Of a stretch of DNA of 64,000 nucleotides, positions 47,537 through 56,742 are shown in pieces. The notes under the pieces were generated by a model, which worked only from the letters and a program-made list of their open reading frames with translations, was not told the origin of the DNA and did not search any database. Location: NCBI RefSeq assembly GCF_019458025.1, contig NZ_JAHZUY010000008.1, positions 1 to 64,000 of the forward strand, given 5' to 3'. The stretch is from Caldovatus aquaticus. GTDB taxonomy: Bacteria; Pseudomonadota; Alphaproteobacteria; Acetobacterales; Acetobacteraceae. The first letter of the stretch is position 1. Each line of letters opens with the position of its first letter. The position numbers and the translations under genes were made by a program.

Positions 47537-47709
47537 GCTGCCTCATCGCGGCGCCGCCGCCAGGGGTGGCGCGCGGGTTCCCGACGGGCGACGGCGTGCC
47601 GCGGCGAGGCGCGCGGCGGCGCGCCGCGGGGGCCGCCCTGGCGCCGGAGCGCGCGGCGGCATAAGCATCCGGCGCCCGCGCGACGGGCCGTCCCGACCGG
47701 AGGCACTGC

Positions 47710-48648
47710 ATGGCGATTCGCATCGGATACCTCGTGCCGACGCGCGAGAGCGTCATGGAGGGCCGGCACGAGGCCGCGCCCCTGCTCGCGCTGGCCGAGC
47801 GCGCCGAGGTGCTCGGCTACGACTCGGTCTGGGTCGGCGATTCGCTGCTGGCCCGCCCGCGGCACGAGCCGCTGACCCTGCTCGCGGCGGCGGCGGCGCG
47901 CACGCGCCGCGTCGCGCTCGGCACCGCCGTGCTGCTGCCGGCGCTGCGCAATCCGGTGGTGCTGGCGCACCAGGTCGCGACCCTCGACCGCATCGCCGAG
48001 GGCCGTCTCATCCTCGGCGTCGGCATCGGCTCCGACGTGCCGAACATCCGCGCCGAATTCGCGGCCGCCGGCGTGCCGTTCGAGAAGCGCGCCGCGCGGA
48101 TGCTCGAGGGCCTGCGCCTCTGCCGCGCGCTCTGGCGCGGCGAGCCGGTGGACTGGGAGGGCCGCTGGACGGTGCGCGAGGCGGTGCTCGGCCCGACCCC
48201 GCACCGCCCGGGCGGCCCGCCGATCTGGCTCGCCGGCGCGGTGCCGGCGACGATCGGGCGCGTCGGCCGCCACTTCGACGGCTGGTTCCCGAACGGGCCG
48301 AGCCCCGCCGACTACGCCGCCACCTGGGCGCAGATGCAGGCCGTCGCGCGCGAGGCCGGGCGCGCCCCGGAGGCGCTCACCGGCGCCGCCTACCTGACGC
48401 TCGCCGTGGACCGGGACGCGGCGCGGGCCGAGGCGCGGCTCGACGCCTTCCTCGCCCGCTACTACGGCCAGCGCTCCGACGCGATGCGCAAGAAGCAGGC
48501 CTGCTACGCCGGCCCGCCCGCGGGCGCGCGCGACTGGCTGCAGGGCTTCGTCGCCGCCGGCGCCAGCCACCTCGTGCTGCGCTTCGCCGGCGAGCAGGAG
48601 CGGCAGATGGAGCTGCTCGCCGGCATCGGCGCCGCGCTCGGCCGCTGA
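47710..48648 (+). CDS. LLM-class flavin-dependent oxidoreductase (F420/FMN type)
   Basis: A 312-residue TIM-barrel luciferase-like protein. AERAEVLGYDSVWVGDSLLARPR, RVALGTAVLLPALRNPVVLAHQVATLDRIAEGRLILGVGIG and WLAGAVPATIGRVGRHFDGWFPNG are typical. It uses FMN or F420; the substrate cannot be told. It ends 11 nt before cinA, so the pair is likely one transcript. Confidence 0.9.
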   Translation: MAIRIGYLVPTRESVMEGRHEAAPLLALAERAEVLGYDSVWVGDSLLARPRHEPLTLLAAAAARTRRVALGTAVLLPALRNPVVLAHQVATLDRIAEGRLILGVGIGSDVPNIRAEFAAAGVPFEKRAARMLEGLRLCRALWRGEPVDWEGRWTVREAVLGPTPHRPGGPPIWLAGAVPATIGRVGRHFDGWFPNGPSPADYAATWAQMQAVAREAGRAPEALTGAAYLTLAVDRDAARAEARLDAFLARYYGQRSDAMRKKQACYAGPPAGARDWLQGFVAAGASHLVLRFAGEQERQMELLAGIGAALGR

Positions 48649-48659
48649 GGACCGCCCCG

Positions 48660-49934
48660 ATGCGCATCGAGATCCTCTGCACCGGCGACGAGATCCTCAC
48701 CGGCAAGACCGTCAACACGAACTACAGCCACATCGCCCGGCGGCTGGAGGAGGTCGGCCTCTCCGCCTCCTGGGGCACCACGGTCGGCGACGACCGCGCG
48801 GCGCTGCTCGCCGCCTTCCGCCAGGCCGCGGCGCGGGCCGAGGCGGTGATCGTCAACGGCGGCCTCGGCCCGACGGTGGACGACCTGTCGCAGGAGGTCG
48901 CCGCCCAGGCCGCCGGGGTGGAGCTCGTGCTGCACGAGCCCTGGCTCGCGCGCATGGAGGAGTTCTACCGCCGCCGCAACCGCCCCATGCCGCCCAACAA
49001 CCGCAAGCAGGCGATGCTGCCGGCGGGGGCGGAGGTCCTCGACAACCCGATCGGCACCGCCTGCGGCTTCGCCCTCGCGATCGGCGGCGCGCGCTTCTTC
49101 TTCACCCCCGGCGTGCCGCGCGAGATGCGGCGGATGCTGGACGAGCAGGTGATCCCGCGCCTGCTCGCGATGAGCGGCATGCCGGGGACGACGCGGCTCA
49201 AGCGCTTCCACTCCTTCGGCATCGGCGAATCGCGCGCCGACCAGATGCTCGCCGGGGTGGAGGCGCTGGCGGGGCCGGGCGGCGGCGTGAAGCTCGGCTT
49301 CCAGGCGCACTACCCCGAACTCGAGACCAAGCTGATGGCGCGCGGGGCCGACGCGGCGGAGGCCGAGGCGCGGCTCGCGCCGGTGATCGCCGAGGTGCGC
49401 CGCCGCCTCGGCAACTACCTGATCGCCGAGGACGACGCCACGCTCGAAGGCGTGGTGCTCGGCGCCCTCGCCGCCCGCTCCGGCACGCTCGCCGTGGCCG
49501 AGACGCTGACCGCGGGCCGCATCGCCGAGCGCCTCGCCGCCCTGCCCGCGGCCGAGGGCGTGTTCCGGCGCGGCGTGATCGCGCCCGACCTCGCCGCGCT
49601 GCGCGCCGCGCTCGGCCTTGCCGCCGCGGCCGCCCCGGGGGTGACGCCCGCCGCCGCCCACACCGCCGCCGTCGCGCTCGCCGCCGCGAGCGGGGCGAGC
49701 CATGCGCTCGCCGTGCTGATCGCCCTCGATCCCGGCGAGGACCGCCGCGAGCTCGGCGGCGCCGTCTGCGTCGGCATCGCCGGGCCCGCGGGCGCGGCGG
49801 TGGCGCGCGAGGCGCGGCTGTTCGGCGGGCGCGAGTGGATCCGTCTCGGCGCCGCCGAGCTCGGCCTCGACTGCCTGCGCCGGCTGCTGCTCGGCCTGCC
49901 GACCGACGAGGCGGTGGACTTCGAACGGCGCTGA
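48660..49934 (+). CDS. cinA: CinA family protein with a degenerate amidase domain
   Basis: A 424-residue full-length CinA. The N-terminal MoCF/COG1058 domain is intact: CTGDEILTGKTVNTN, VIVNGGLGPTVDDLSQE, GFALAIGGARFFFTPGVPREM. It acts on ADP-ribose or NMN-type compounds. The C-terminal PncC-like domain has lost its motif: AETLTAG (Glu281-Gly286) replaces AESxTGG, so the nucleophilic Ser is Thr282, and the usual YxN segment reads VIAPDL. The amidase is therefore probably dead. The stand-alone PncC at 15051 could replace it. Confidence 0.9.
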   Translation: MRIEILCTGDEILTGKTVNTNYSHIARRLEEVGLSASWGTTVGDDRAALLAAFRQAAARAEAVIVNGGLGPTVDDLSQEVAAQAAGVELVLHEPWLARMEEFYRRRNRPMPPNNRKQAMLPAGAEVLDNPIGTACGFALAIGGARFFFTPGVPREMRRMLDEQVIPRLLAMSGMPGTTRLKRFHSFGIGESRADQMLAGVEALAGPGGGVKLGFQAHYPELETKLMARGADAAEAEARLAPVIAEVRRRLGNYLIAEDDATLEGVVLGALAARSGTLAVAETLTAGRIAERLAALPAAEGVFRRGVIAPDLAALRAALGLAAAAAPGVTPAAAHTAAVALAAASGASHALAVLIALDPGEDRRELGGAVCVGIAGPAGAAVAREARLFGGREWIRLGAAELGLDCLRRLLLGLPTDEAVDFERR

Positions 49935-50030
49935 CGCCGCGGCGCCGCCCGCGGGAACCGTTTCCGCCCGGCCGTGCGCGCAGCCGCGGCCCCGCCTCGT
50001 CGTCCGCCGGGCGGATTCGCGCTTCCGGCC

Positions 50031-50054
50031 GTTCCCGGCCGTCCGCGATCCGCC
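50031..50054 (+). repeat. Intergenic repeat unit, copy 3
   Basis: GTTCCCGGCC directly followed by GTCCGCGATCCGCC, between the convergent ends of cinA and putA and touching the putA stop. Confidence 0.5.
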
Positions 50055-53000
50055 CTATCCGCCCTCCCCGTCCATCGCCAGGAGCGCGGCGTTGCCGCCG
50101 GCGGCGGCGGTGTTGACGCTGACCGCGAGCTCGGTGGCGAAGCGGATCAGCGTCACCGGCCCGCCCGCCTTCGGCCCGGTGCCGGAAAGGCCGTGCCCGC
50201 CGAAGGGCTGCACCCCGACCACGGCGCCGATCTGGTTGCGGTTGACGTAGGTGTTGCCGACCCTGAGGCGCTCGGCGACGTGGCGCTGCACGGAGGCGAT
50301 CCGGCTGTGCACGCCGAGCGTCAGCGCGTAGCCGTTCGCCGCGATGTCGTCGAGCAGCCGGTCGAGCGCGCCGCTGCGCCAGCGCACCACGTGCAGCACC
50401 GGCCCGAACACCTCGCGCGTCAGCGCCCGCGCGGACTCCAGCGCATAGGCGCGCGGGGCGAAGAAGGTGCCGCGCCCGAGCCCCGCGGGCAGCGGCACCT
50501 CGAACAGCGGCGGCGCCCCGAGGCCGCGGCACCACCCCTCCAGCTCCTCCCGCGCCGCCTCGCCGATCACCGGGCCGATGTCGGTCGCGGGGTCGAGCGG
50601 ATCGCCCAGCCGCAGCTCCGCCGCCGCCCCGGCCAGCATCGCCAGCACGCGGTCGGCGATGTCCTCCTGCAGGCACAGGAGGCGCAGCGCCGAGCAGCGC
50701 TGCCCCGCCGAGTTGAAGGCGGAGGCGAGCGCGTCGGCGACCACCTGCTCGGGCAGCGCGCTGCTGTCCACCACCATGGCGTTGATCCCGCCGGTCTCGG
50801 CGATGAAGGGCACGATCGGCCCGCCGCGCGCGGCGAGGGCGCGCGCGATGTGCTGTGCCGTCTCCGTCCCGCCGGTGAAGGCGACGCCGGCGATGCGCGG
50901 ATCGCCGACCAGCGCCGCGCCGACCGTGGCCCCCTCGCCCGGCAGCAGGTGCAGCACCGCGGGCGGCACGCCGGCCTCGTGCAGCAGGCGCACGGCGAGC
51001 GCGGCGACCAGCGGCGTCTGCTCCGCCGGCTTCGCCGCCACGGCGTTGCCGGCGGCGAGCGCCGCCGCGACCTGGCCGGTGAAGATCGCGAGCGGGAAGT
51101 TCCAGGGCGAGATGCAGGCGAAGACGCCGCGGCCGCCGAGCGCCCAGGTGTTGCGCTCCCCGGTCGGGCCGGGCAGCTCGCGCGGCGGGCCGAACCACTC
51201 GCGCGCGCGGGCCGCGTACCAGCGGCAGAAATCGGCCGCCTCGCGCACCTCGGCGTTGCCGTCGGCGAGCGTCCTGCCGGCCTCGCGCGCGAGCAGGGCG
51301 AGGAAGTCGAAGCGGTGCGCCTCGATCAGATCGGCCGCGCGCTCGAGCACCGCCGCGCGCGCCGCCCCGCCCAGCGCATCCCAGCCGCGCCAGGCGGCGG
51401 AGGCGGCGGCGAGCGCGGCGTCGAGGTCGGCGGGGCCGGCCTCCCACACCGTGCCGACCAGGGCCGCGCGGTCGGCCGGGCTGCGGATCTCGCGCAGCGT
51501 CCCCGTGCGCAGCGCGGGATCGCTCCACGGCCGCCCCGCCGCCGCGCGCACGGCGGCGAGCGCCGGCTCGCGCACCGCCGGATCGGCGAGGTCGAGCCCC
51601 CGGGAGTTGCGCCGGTCCGGATAGAGCGCGGCCGGCAGCGGGATGCGCGGATGGCGCGGCGGCCCGGCGCGCGCGGCCGCCACCGGATCGGCGACGATCG
51701 CCTCCTCCGGCACCTCGGGGTCCACCAGGCGGTGGACGAAGGAGGTGTTGGCGCCGTTCTCGAGCAGCCGCCGCACCAGGTAGGCGAGCAGGTCCTCGTG
51801 CGAGCCGACCGGCGCATAGACGCGCACCGGCGCCTCGCCGCGCGCCACGACCGGGGCATAGAGCGCCTCGCCCATGCCGTAGAGGCGCTGCATCTCGATC
51901 TCCTGCCCCTCGGCGAGCTCGAGCACGTAGGCGACGCTCAGCGCGTTGTGCGTGGCGAAGGCGGGCCGCAGGAGGCCGCGCAGCTCGAGCAGCCGGCGCG
52001 CGCAGGCGAGCCAGGAGACGTCGGTCGCCGCCTTGCGCGTGAACACGGGATAGTCGGGCAGCCCCTGCACCTGGGTCTGCTTGATCTCCGCGTCCCAGTA
52101 GGCGCCCTTCACCAGCCGCACCGGGATCGCGTGGCCGCTCCGCCGCGCCAGCGCCGCGGTCCACTCCAGCACCGCCGGCGCCCGCTTCTGGTAGGCCTGC
52201 ACGGCGAGGCCGAGCCCCTCCCAGCCGGCGAGCGCCGTCTCGCCGCGCACCGCCTCGAGGATGTCGAGCGAGATCTCCAGCCGCTCCGCCTCCTCCGCAT
52301 CCACCGTGAGGCCGATCCCCTGCGCCTTCGCCTCGCGCGCCAGCGCGCCGAGGGCGCCGATCAGCGCCGGCACGCAGCGGTCGGCCTGCAGCGGCTCGTA
52401 GCGCGGGTGCAGGGCCGAGAGCTTGACCGAGACGCCGTGCCCCGCGACCGGGCCGAGCCCGGCGGAGGCCCGCCCGGCCGCGCCGATCGCGGTGCGGTAG
52501 GCGGCGAAGTAGCGCTCGGCGTCGGCGGCGGTGCGCGCCGCCTCGCCGAGCATGTCGAAGGAGTAGCGCCAGCGCCGGCCCTCGGCGCCGGCGGCGCGCT
52601 CCAGCGCCTCCTCGATCGTGCGCCCCATCACGAACTGGCGCGCCAGGACCCGCATTCCCTGGCGCAGCGCGGCGCGGATCACCGGCTCGCCGAGCCGCTG
52701 CACCGCGCGCGCGATCGCCGCCGGCACGGCGCGGCTCTCGTCGAGCTGCAGCACGCGCCCGCTGAGCAGGAAGGCGAAGGCCGAGGCGTTCACCGCCAGG
52801 CTGTCGGCATGGCCGAGATGCGCCTGCCAGTCGCCTTCGCCGAGCGTGGCCTCGATCAGCGCGTCCTGGGTCGCGGCGTCGGGAATGCGCAGCAGCGCCT
52901 CGGCGAGGCAGAGCAGCGCCACGCCCTCGCGCGTGTCGAGGCCGAACTCGGCGAGGAAGGCCGAGACGTCGGCGCCCTGCCGGTGCGCCGCGCGCGCCTG

Positions 53001-53162
53001 CCGCACCAGCGCGAGCGCCCGCTCGCGCACGCGGCGGCCGATCTCCGGCGGCAGGGCGGCGGCGGCGAGCAGCGGCGCCAGCGCCTCCCCCTCGTCCAGC
53101 CGGTGCAGGCGCCGCATTCCGGCGCGGTCCTCGGCGGGCCGGGGTGCGGGAGAGTCGGGCAT
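50055..53162 (-). CDS. putA: Bifunctional proline dehydrogenase / P5C dehydrogenase, short form
   Basis: PutA oxidises proline to glutamate in two steps at the inner-membrane face. The 1035-residue protein lacks the N-terminal RHH DNA-binding domain, so it is not its own repressor. The FAD domain (about 20-470) shows VSVKLSALHPRYEP and VRLVKGAYWDAEIK. The aldehyde dehydrogenase domain shows ISPWNFPLAIFTGQ, Glu789 in AETGG and the catalytic Cys823 in GQRCSALR. MPDSPA at 53162 is preferred to upstream starts that add a basic tail. No lrp-type regulator gene is adjacent. Confidence 0.97.
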   Translation of the reverse strand: MPDSPAPRPAEDRAGMRRLHRLDEGEALAPLLAAAALPPEIGRRVRERALALVRQARAAHRQGADVSAFLAEFGLDTREGVALLCLAEALLRIPDAATQDALIEATLGEGDWQAHLGHADSLAVNASAFAFLLSGRVLQLDESRAVPAAIARAVQRLGEPVIRAALRQGMRVLARQFVMGRTIEEALERAAGAEGRRWRYSFDMLGEAARTAADAERYFAAYRTAIGAAGRASAGLGPVAGHGVSVKLSALHPRYEPLQADRCVPALIGALGALAREAKAQGIGLTVDAEEAERLEISLDILEAVRGETALAGWEGLGLAVQAYQKRAPAVLEWTAALARRSGHAIPVRLVKGAYWDAEIKQTQVQGLPDYPVFTRKAATDVSWLACARRLLELRGLLRPAFATHNALSVAYVLELAEGQEIEMQRLYGMGEALYAPVVARGEAPVRVYAPVGSHEDLLAYLVRRLLENGANTSFVHRLVDPEVPEEAIVADPVAAARAGPPRHPRIPLPAALYPDRRNSRGLDLADPAVREPALAAVRAAAGRPWSDPALRTGTLREIRSPADRAALVGTVWEAGPADLDAALAAASAAWRGWDALGGAARAAVLERAADLIEAHRFDFLALLAREAGRTLADGNAEVREAADFCRWYAARAREWFGPPRELPGPTGERNTWALGGRGVFACISPWNFPLAIFTGQVAAALAAGNAVAAKPAEQTPLVAALAVRLLHEAGVPPAVLHLLPGEGATVGAALVGDPRIAGVAFTGGTETAQHIARALAARGGPIVPFIAETGGINAMVVDSSALPEQVVADALASAFNSAGQRCSALRLLCLQEDIADRVLAMLAGAAAELRLGDPLDPATDIGPVIGEAAREELEGWCRGLGAPPLFEVPLPAGLGRGTFFAPRAYALESARALTREVFGPVLHVVRWRSGALDRLLDDIAANGYALTLGVHSRIASVQRHVAERLRVGNTYVNRNQIGAVVGVQPFGGHGLSGTGPKAGGPVTLIRFATELAVSVNTAAAGGNAALLAMDGEGG

Positions 53163-53456
53163 GGCGGGCCTCCGCGCAGGCTGCGTGGGTCCGCGGCGCG
53201 GGCCTGCGGCGCCGGCCGCGGCCGGGCCGCTCGGCGGGAGAGCGCGGCGGCCCCGGCGCACTCAGAGTAGAGGCACACGCGCGGACCGCTCCAGCCATCC
53301 GCGGCCCGCCGTTGTGGAGCAGCGCAGCCAAGCACCGCGCGCGCCACTGCGCGCGGCGCGCCGACACGCAAGGCATCCCGCGGCCGCACGCGCCGCAGCA
53401 CGACCGCGCCGCCCCGCCTCGACGCCGTGCCGCCGGCGTGGCACCCCTGCCGCCCG

Positions 53457-54488
53457 ATGCGGCCCACCCTGCACCCGCGGCTCGTGAACGGACGCGGCGG
53501 CGACCCGGCCCTCTACGTCGAGGCCCTGCACCTGCCCGAGGCGGTGCTGTTCGACTGCGGCGACCTCTCCGCCCTCGCCCCGCGCCATCTGCTGCGGGTC
53601 GGCCTGCTCGCGATCTCGCATGCCCACATGGACCACTGGGCGGATTTCGACCGGCTGCTGCGGCTGCTGGTCGGGCGCGCCAAGCGCCTGCCCGTCGTCG
53701 GGCCGGAGGGCTTCGCGCAGCGCCTCCACCACCGCCTGCAGTCCTACACCTGGAACCTCGCCGACCGCATCGGCAACGACCTCGTCTTCGAAGCGATCGA
53801 GGTGACGGGTTCCGCCCCCGGCGCCTGGCCCCGCACCCTCCTCCGGCTGCACGGGGCCTTCCGGCCGGAACCGCTGCCGCCCCTGCCGGCCGCGGCGGAC
53901 GGCACCGTGCTGCGCCTCGGCCGGCTGCGGCTGCGCGCCGCCGTGCTCGATCACGGCACCCCCTGCCTCGGCTTCGCCCTCGAGGAGGCCGAGCACCTGA
54001 ACGTCTGGCGCAGCCGGCTGGAGGCGCGCGGCCTGCCCACCGGGCCCTGGCTCGCCGGCCTGAAGGCGGCGGTGGCCGAGGGGCGCCCGGACGACCATCC
54101 GGTCCCGGTCTTCGCCCGCGCCGCCGAGGCCGCCGCGGCGCCGCGCCTGCCGCTGGGCGCGCTCCGCGACCTGGTCAGCGTCACGCCCGGGCAGCGCGTG
54201 GCCTACCTGACGGACTTCGCCGACACCCCGGCGAACCGCGCCGCCGCCGTCGCGCTCGCGCGCGAAGCCGACACGCTGTTCATCGAGGCGCCCTTCGCCG
54301 CCGCGGACGCCGCGCTCGCCGCGGAACGGCGGCACCTGACGACGCGCGCCGCGGGCGAGATCGCGCGGGCGGCGGGTGCGCGGCGCGTCGAGCCGTTCCA
54401 TTTCTCGCCGCGCTACCTCGGCCAGCACGACCGGCTGCTGGCCGAGATCGCCGCCGCGGCCGGGCGGCCGGTCGGAGCCGCCCCCTAG
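53457..54488 (+). CDS. Metallo-beta-lactamase fold hydrolase, RNase Z-like
   Basis: A 343-residue MBL protein. The zinc motif HxHxDH appears as SHAHMDHWADF, near the N-terminus after LFDCGDLSAL. VAYLTDFADT supplies the Asp ligand, and FHFSPRYLG the late His. The arrangement resembles tRNase Z relatives (ribonuclease Z-like MBLs), but the exosite arm is not evident. MRPTLH at 53457 is chosen; a GTG at 53427 is possible. Substrate unproven. Confidence 0.85.
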   Translation: MRPTLHPRLVNGRGGDPALYVEALHLPEAVLFDCGDLSALAPRHLLRVGLLAISHAHMDHWADFDRLLRLLVGRAKRLPVVGPEGFAQRLHHRLQSYTWNLADRIGNDLVFEAIEVTGSAPGAWPRTLLRLHGAFRPEPLPPLPAAADGTVLRLGRLRLRAAVLDHGTPCLGFALEEAEHLNVWRSRLEARGLPTGPWLAGLKAAVAEGRPDDHPVPVFARAAEAAAAPRLPLGALRDLVSVTPGQRVAYLTDFADTPANRAAAVALAREADTLFIEAPFAAADAALAAERRHLTTRAAGEIARAAGARRVEPFHFSPRYLGQHDRLLAEIAAAAGRPVGAAP

Positions 54489-54999
54489 CGGGGCGCGAGG
54501 GCCGCACAGCCGGCCGGGAAAGGCGCGGGCCGGGCCCTGCCCCGCTCTCCCTCCTTCGCCTTCCGTTCCCCCCGCGCGGCCGCTTCCGCGGCGGCCAGCG
54601 GCCGGTGGCTGTCGCGGGGATCCGCGCTCCCGCCCGTTCACGCCGGCCCGCGAGGTGCGATCCGCGCGGCCGGGCGGCGGCCGGGCGGCGACGCTAGCAT
54701 GACCGAACAAGACACGGCACGGGCCGCGGGCTGGGGAATGGCAAGCGGGGGCGCAACCGGAGGCCGCGCCGCGGGTTCCTCTGGGGCCAGCCCGTGCGGA
54801 CTGGCTCCGGGCGGACGGGGGCCAAACGCGGCGACGGCCAGGGAAGGACGCGCCCCCCGGAGACGTGGAACGGCACTGCCCCGCGCGCGAACCGCCCCCC
54901 CGCCCCGAGTCGGACGGATGCCGGACCATCGCCGCCGCGTCGGCGCGATCCCGGGGCGCCGGAACGACACCCGGGAACCTGGATATGGGAGTTGTCCTG
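54489..54999. other. Intergenic gap, 511 bp, no convincing gene
   Basis: Codon pattern is poor in all frames. It holds a GGCCGC-ttccgcg-GCGGCC hairpin (54578-54596) about 90 nt after the MBL stop. A degenerate look-alike of the intergenic repeat (about 54636-54665) follows. A less GC-rich patch around 54690-54715 could include a promoter in either direction. Confidence 0.5.
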
Positions 55000-55320
55000 A
55001 TGCCTCTGTTCACCCTGGCCGTCGAGGGACGGCCCGTTCCGGTCCTCGCGCAGCAGAACCTCGGCCGGGCGGAGAAGCTGGTGACTTCCGCCATCGCCCC
55101 GGATCTCGCGGAGCTCGAGGAGGCAGGTCGCCCCGTCTGGAACGGCGAGAGCGAACTCACGGTGCGGAACGCCTCCCCCGACGAGACCTCCCGCTGGGAG
55201 CGGGCCTTCGCGCAGGCCATCGCCGAGGGCGAGGCGGCCGAGGGCGATCGCGACGGCTTCGCCGTCTTCCTGATCGCGGTCGAGGAGGCCGGCGGGGAAG
55301 AGGACGAGAGCGAGGGGTAG
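55000..55320 (+). CDS. Small acidic protein of unknown function
   Basis: A 106-residue protein. The start MPLFTLAVEGRPVPVLAQ is beta-like. It continues with ELTVRNASPDETSRWERAF, helical AIAEGEAAEGDRDG, FAVFLIAVEEA, and an acidic end (EEDESEG). GGGAG stands 8 nt before the ATG; an in-frame ATG at 54985 is an alternative. I recall similar short hypothetical proteins in related alphaproteobacteria, but no function. A perfect hairpin follows the stop. Confidence 0.75.
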   Translation: MPLFTLAVEGRPVPVLAQQNLGRAEKLVTSAIAPDLAELEEAGRPVWNGESELTVRNASPDETSRWERAFAQAIAEGEAAEGDRDGFAVFLIAVEEAGGEEDESEG

Positions 55321-55345
55321 TCCCCCTCGCCTCCTCGGCGCCCCT

Positions 55346-55378
55346 GGGCCGGCCGCGGGCGGAGCAGGCGGCCGGCCC
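55346..55378 (+). terminator. Strong hairpin after the small acidic protein
   Basis: GGGCCGGCCGC and GCGGCCGGCCC form a perfect 11-bp stem with an 11-nt loop, 25 nt after the stop. No T tract follows. Confidence 0.55.
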
Positions 55379-55548
55379 GTGACCGGGACACGCGGAGCCG
55401 CCGCGGTGTGCCGCGGCCGGCGGACGGGTCGAGGCGGCCTGTCCGCAAGCGGCGCGCGCCGCGCCGCCAGCCGTCGGCGCGCGACGCCGCTCGAGGCACC
55501 GGATCCAAAACCAAATTCGTGTCTGGCGCGGGGAGGCGCCCCCCGGCC

Positions 55549-55573
55549 GTTTCCCGCCATGCGCGATCCGCTC
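55549..55573 (+). repeat. Intergenic repeat unit, copy 4
   Basis: GTTTCCCGCCATGCGCGATCCGCTC, cited as GTTTCCCG plus GCGCGATCCGCTC with CCAT between. One base longer in the first arm than copies 1-3. Confidence 0.45.
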
Positions 55574-55749
55574 GCGCCCTCGGCCCGCCCGCCACGGCGC
55601 GGCGGCGCGAGGGCAACGGCGCGTCGAGAAGGCCGGCACGCGCCGCTCCCCCGGCGTCGCCGAAGCGCCGCGGCCTGAAGCCGCTTGCGCCGGGAGGGGC
55701 GCCGGGGAGGAGGGGAGCCGCCGAACACGGCCCCCGCCCCGCCCTTTCC

Positions 55750-56553
55750 TCAACCTGCTGCCGGACCCTGGCGCGCCGGTGTCCCGCCGGGCGCGCCGGC
55801 GCCGAGCGCGCGCGCCAGGGCAGGCGAGAGCCCCGTCGTCGCGACCGGGGCGGGGCGGGGCGGCGTCCCATCCGCGGGCCGCCGCGCCGCCGTCACGCCC
55901 TCCGCCAGCAGGCAGTCGAGGCTGTCGAGGAGCGGCACCCCGGGCAGGCGGGGCGCGATCCGCTCCGCCAGCCCCGCCAGGCCGGCGCCGCCCAGCACCA
56001 CCGCGCCCGCCCCCTCCGCCGCCTCCCGCGCCGCCTCGGCGAGCATCGCCAGGGCGCGTTCGGGAGCGCGCGCGATCGCGTCCCCGGCCGGCGGCACGCT
56101 CCGCACGCGCACCCGCTCCGGCCCGAGGCCGCGCAGCCGGGCGAATTCCTCGAGCATCGGCACCCACGCGGCGCCGCCGGTCAGCACCGCGACCGGACGG
56201 TTCCCGGCCACGCGCAGGGCGGCGGCCAGGCTCGCTTCCGCCATGCCGACGACCGGCACGGGGCAGAGCTCCCGCGCCGCCTCGAGCCCGGGATCGCCGA
56301 AGCAGGCGAGCAGGACGCCGGCGAAGCGGTCCGGATTGGCCGGGCCGATGCGCTCGGCGATGCGCTCCAGCACCGCATGGGCCGCGATCGCGGCGGCGGC
56401 CCGGCTCGCGACGTACCGCGCGCCGAAGCGCGCCGTCTCCGGCACCAGCGTCGCCCCGCCGAGGCCGAGGCGCGGCAGCGCCGCCGCCGCGCGCGCCATG
56501 AGCAGGCCGGTGATGGCGGGATCGGTGTTGCCGTTCAGCAGGAGGAGCTTCAT
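55750..56553 (-). CDS. Asp/Glu/hydantoin racemase family protein
   Basis: A 267-residue cofactor-independent racemase fold. The start MKLLLLNGNTDPAITGLLM and the paired cysteines Cys84 (LLACFGDPG) and Cys214 (SLDCLLAEG), which act as the two proton donors/acceptors, mark the hydantoin-racemase-like group. A Pro/Gly/Ala-rich tail of about 40 residues is extra. GGAGG lies close to the ATG in the leader. It is divergent from a peptide-type ABC transporter. Substrate unknown. Confidence 0.88.
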   Translation of the reverse strand: MKLLLLNGNTDPAITGLLMARAAAALPRLGLGGATLVPETARFGARYVASRAAAAIAAHAVLERIAERIGPANPDRFAGVLLACFGDPGLEAARELCPVPVVGMAEASLAAALRVAGNRPVAVLTGGAAWVPMLEEFARLRGLGPERVRVRSVPPAGDAIARAPERALAMLAEAAREAAEGAGAVVLGGAGLAGLAERIAPRLPGVPLLDSLDCLLAEGVTAARRPADGTPPRPAPVATTGLSPALARALGAGAPGGTPARQGPAAG

Positions 56554-56742
56554 GACCGGCCATTGGCGCCCGCCCGGGCCGCCGCCGCAAGGGCGACGGC
56601 GCCGCGCGCCGCATCGGTGGGCAGCCCTGCCCACGGGGTGGGCAAAGCCCCGCTGCGGTGGTGTAGCATCCGCCCTCCCCCGGCGCGGCATGGGCCTTGC
56701 TGCGTCGCGGCAAGACACCGGCCCTCGGGAGGATCCTCGCAG

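Larger units (their letters stand above)
55321..55749. other. Intergenic gap, 429 bp, no gene seen
   Basis: A convergent gap. It holds the terminator-like stem at 55346-55378, an unusually AT-rich patch for this genome at about 55502-55522, and repeat copy 4. Confidence 0.6.

Noticed and set aside
49198-53376. Minus-strand open frame of about 1390 codons
   Set aside because: It is the out-of-frame shadow of putA (Arg/Ala/Gly-rich). PutA's motifs are in the adjacent frame.
53163-53456. Promoter for putA around 53266-53271 (TACTCT on the minus strand)
   Set aside because: A -10-like word is present, but no acceptable -35 lies at 16-19 nt, so I do not list it as a feature.
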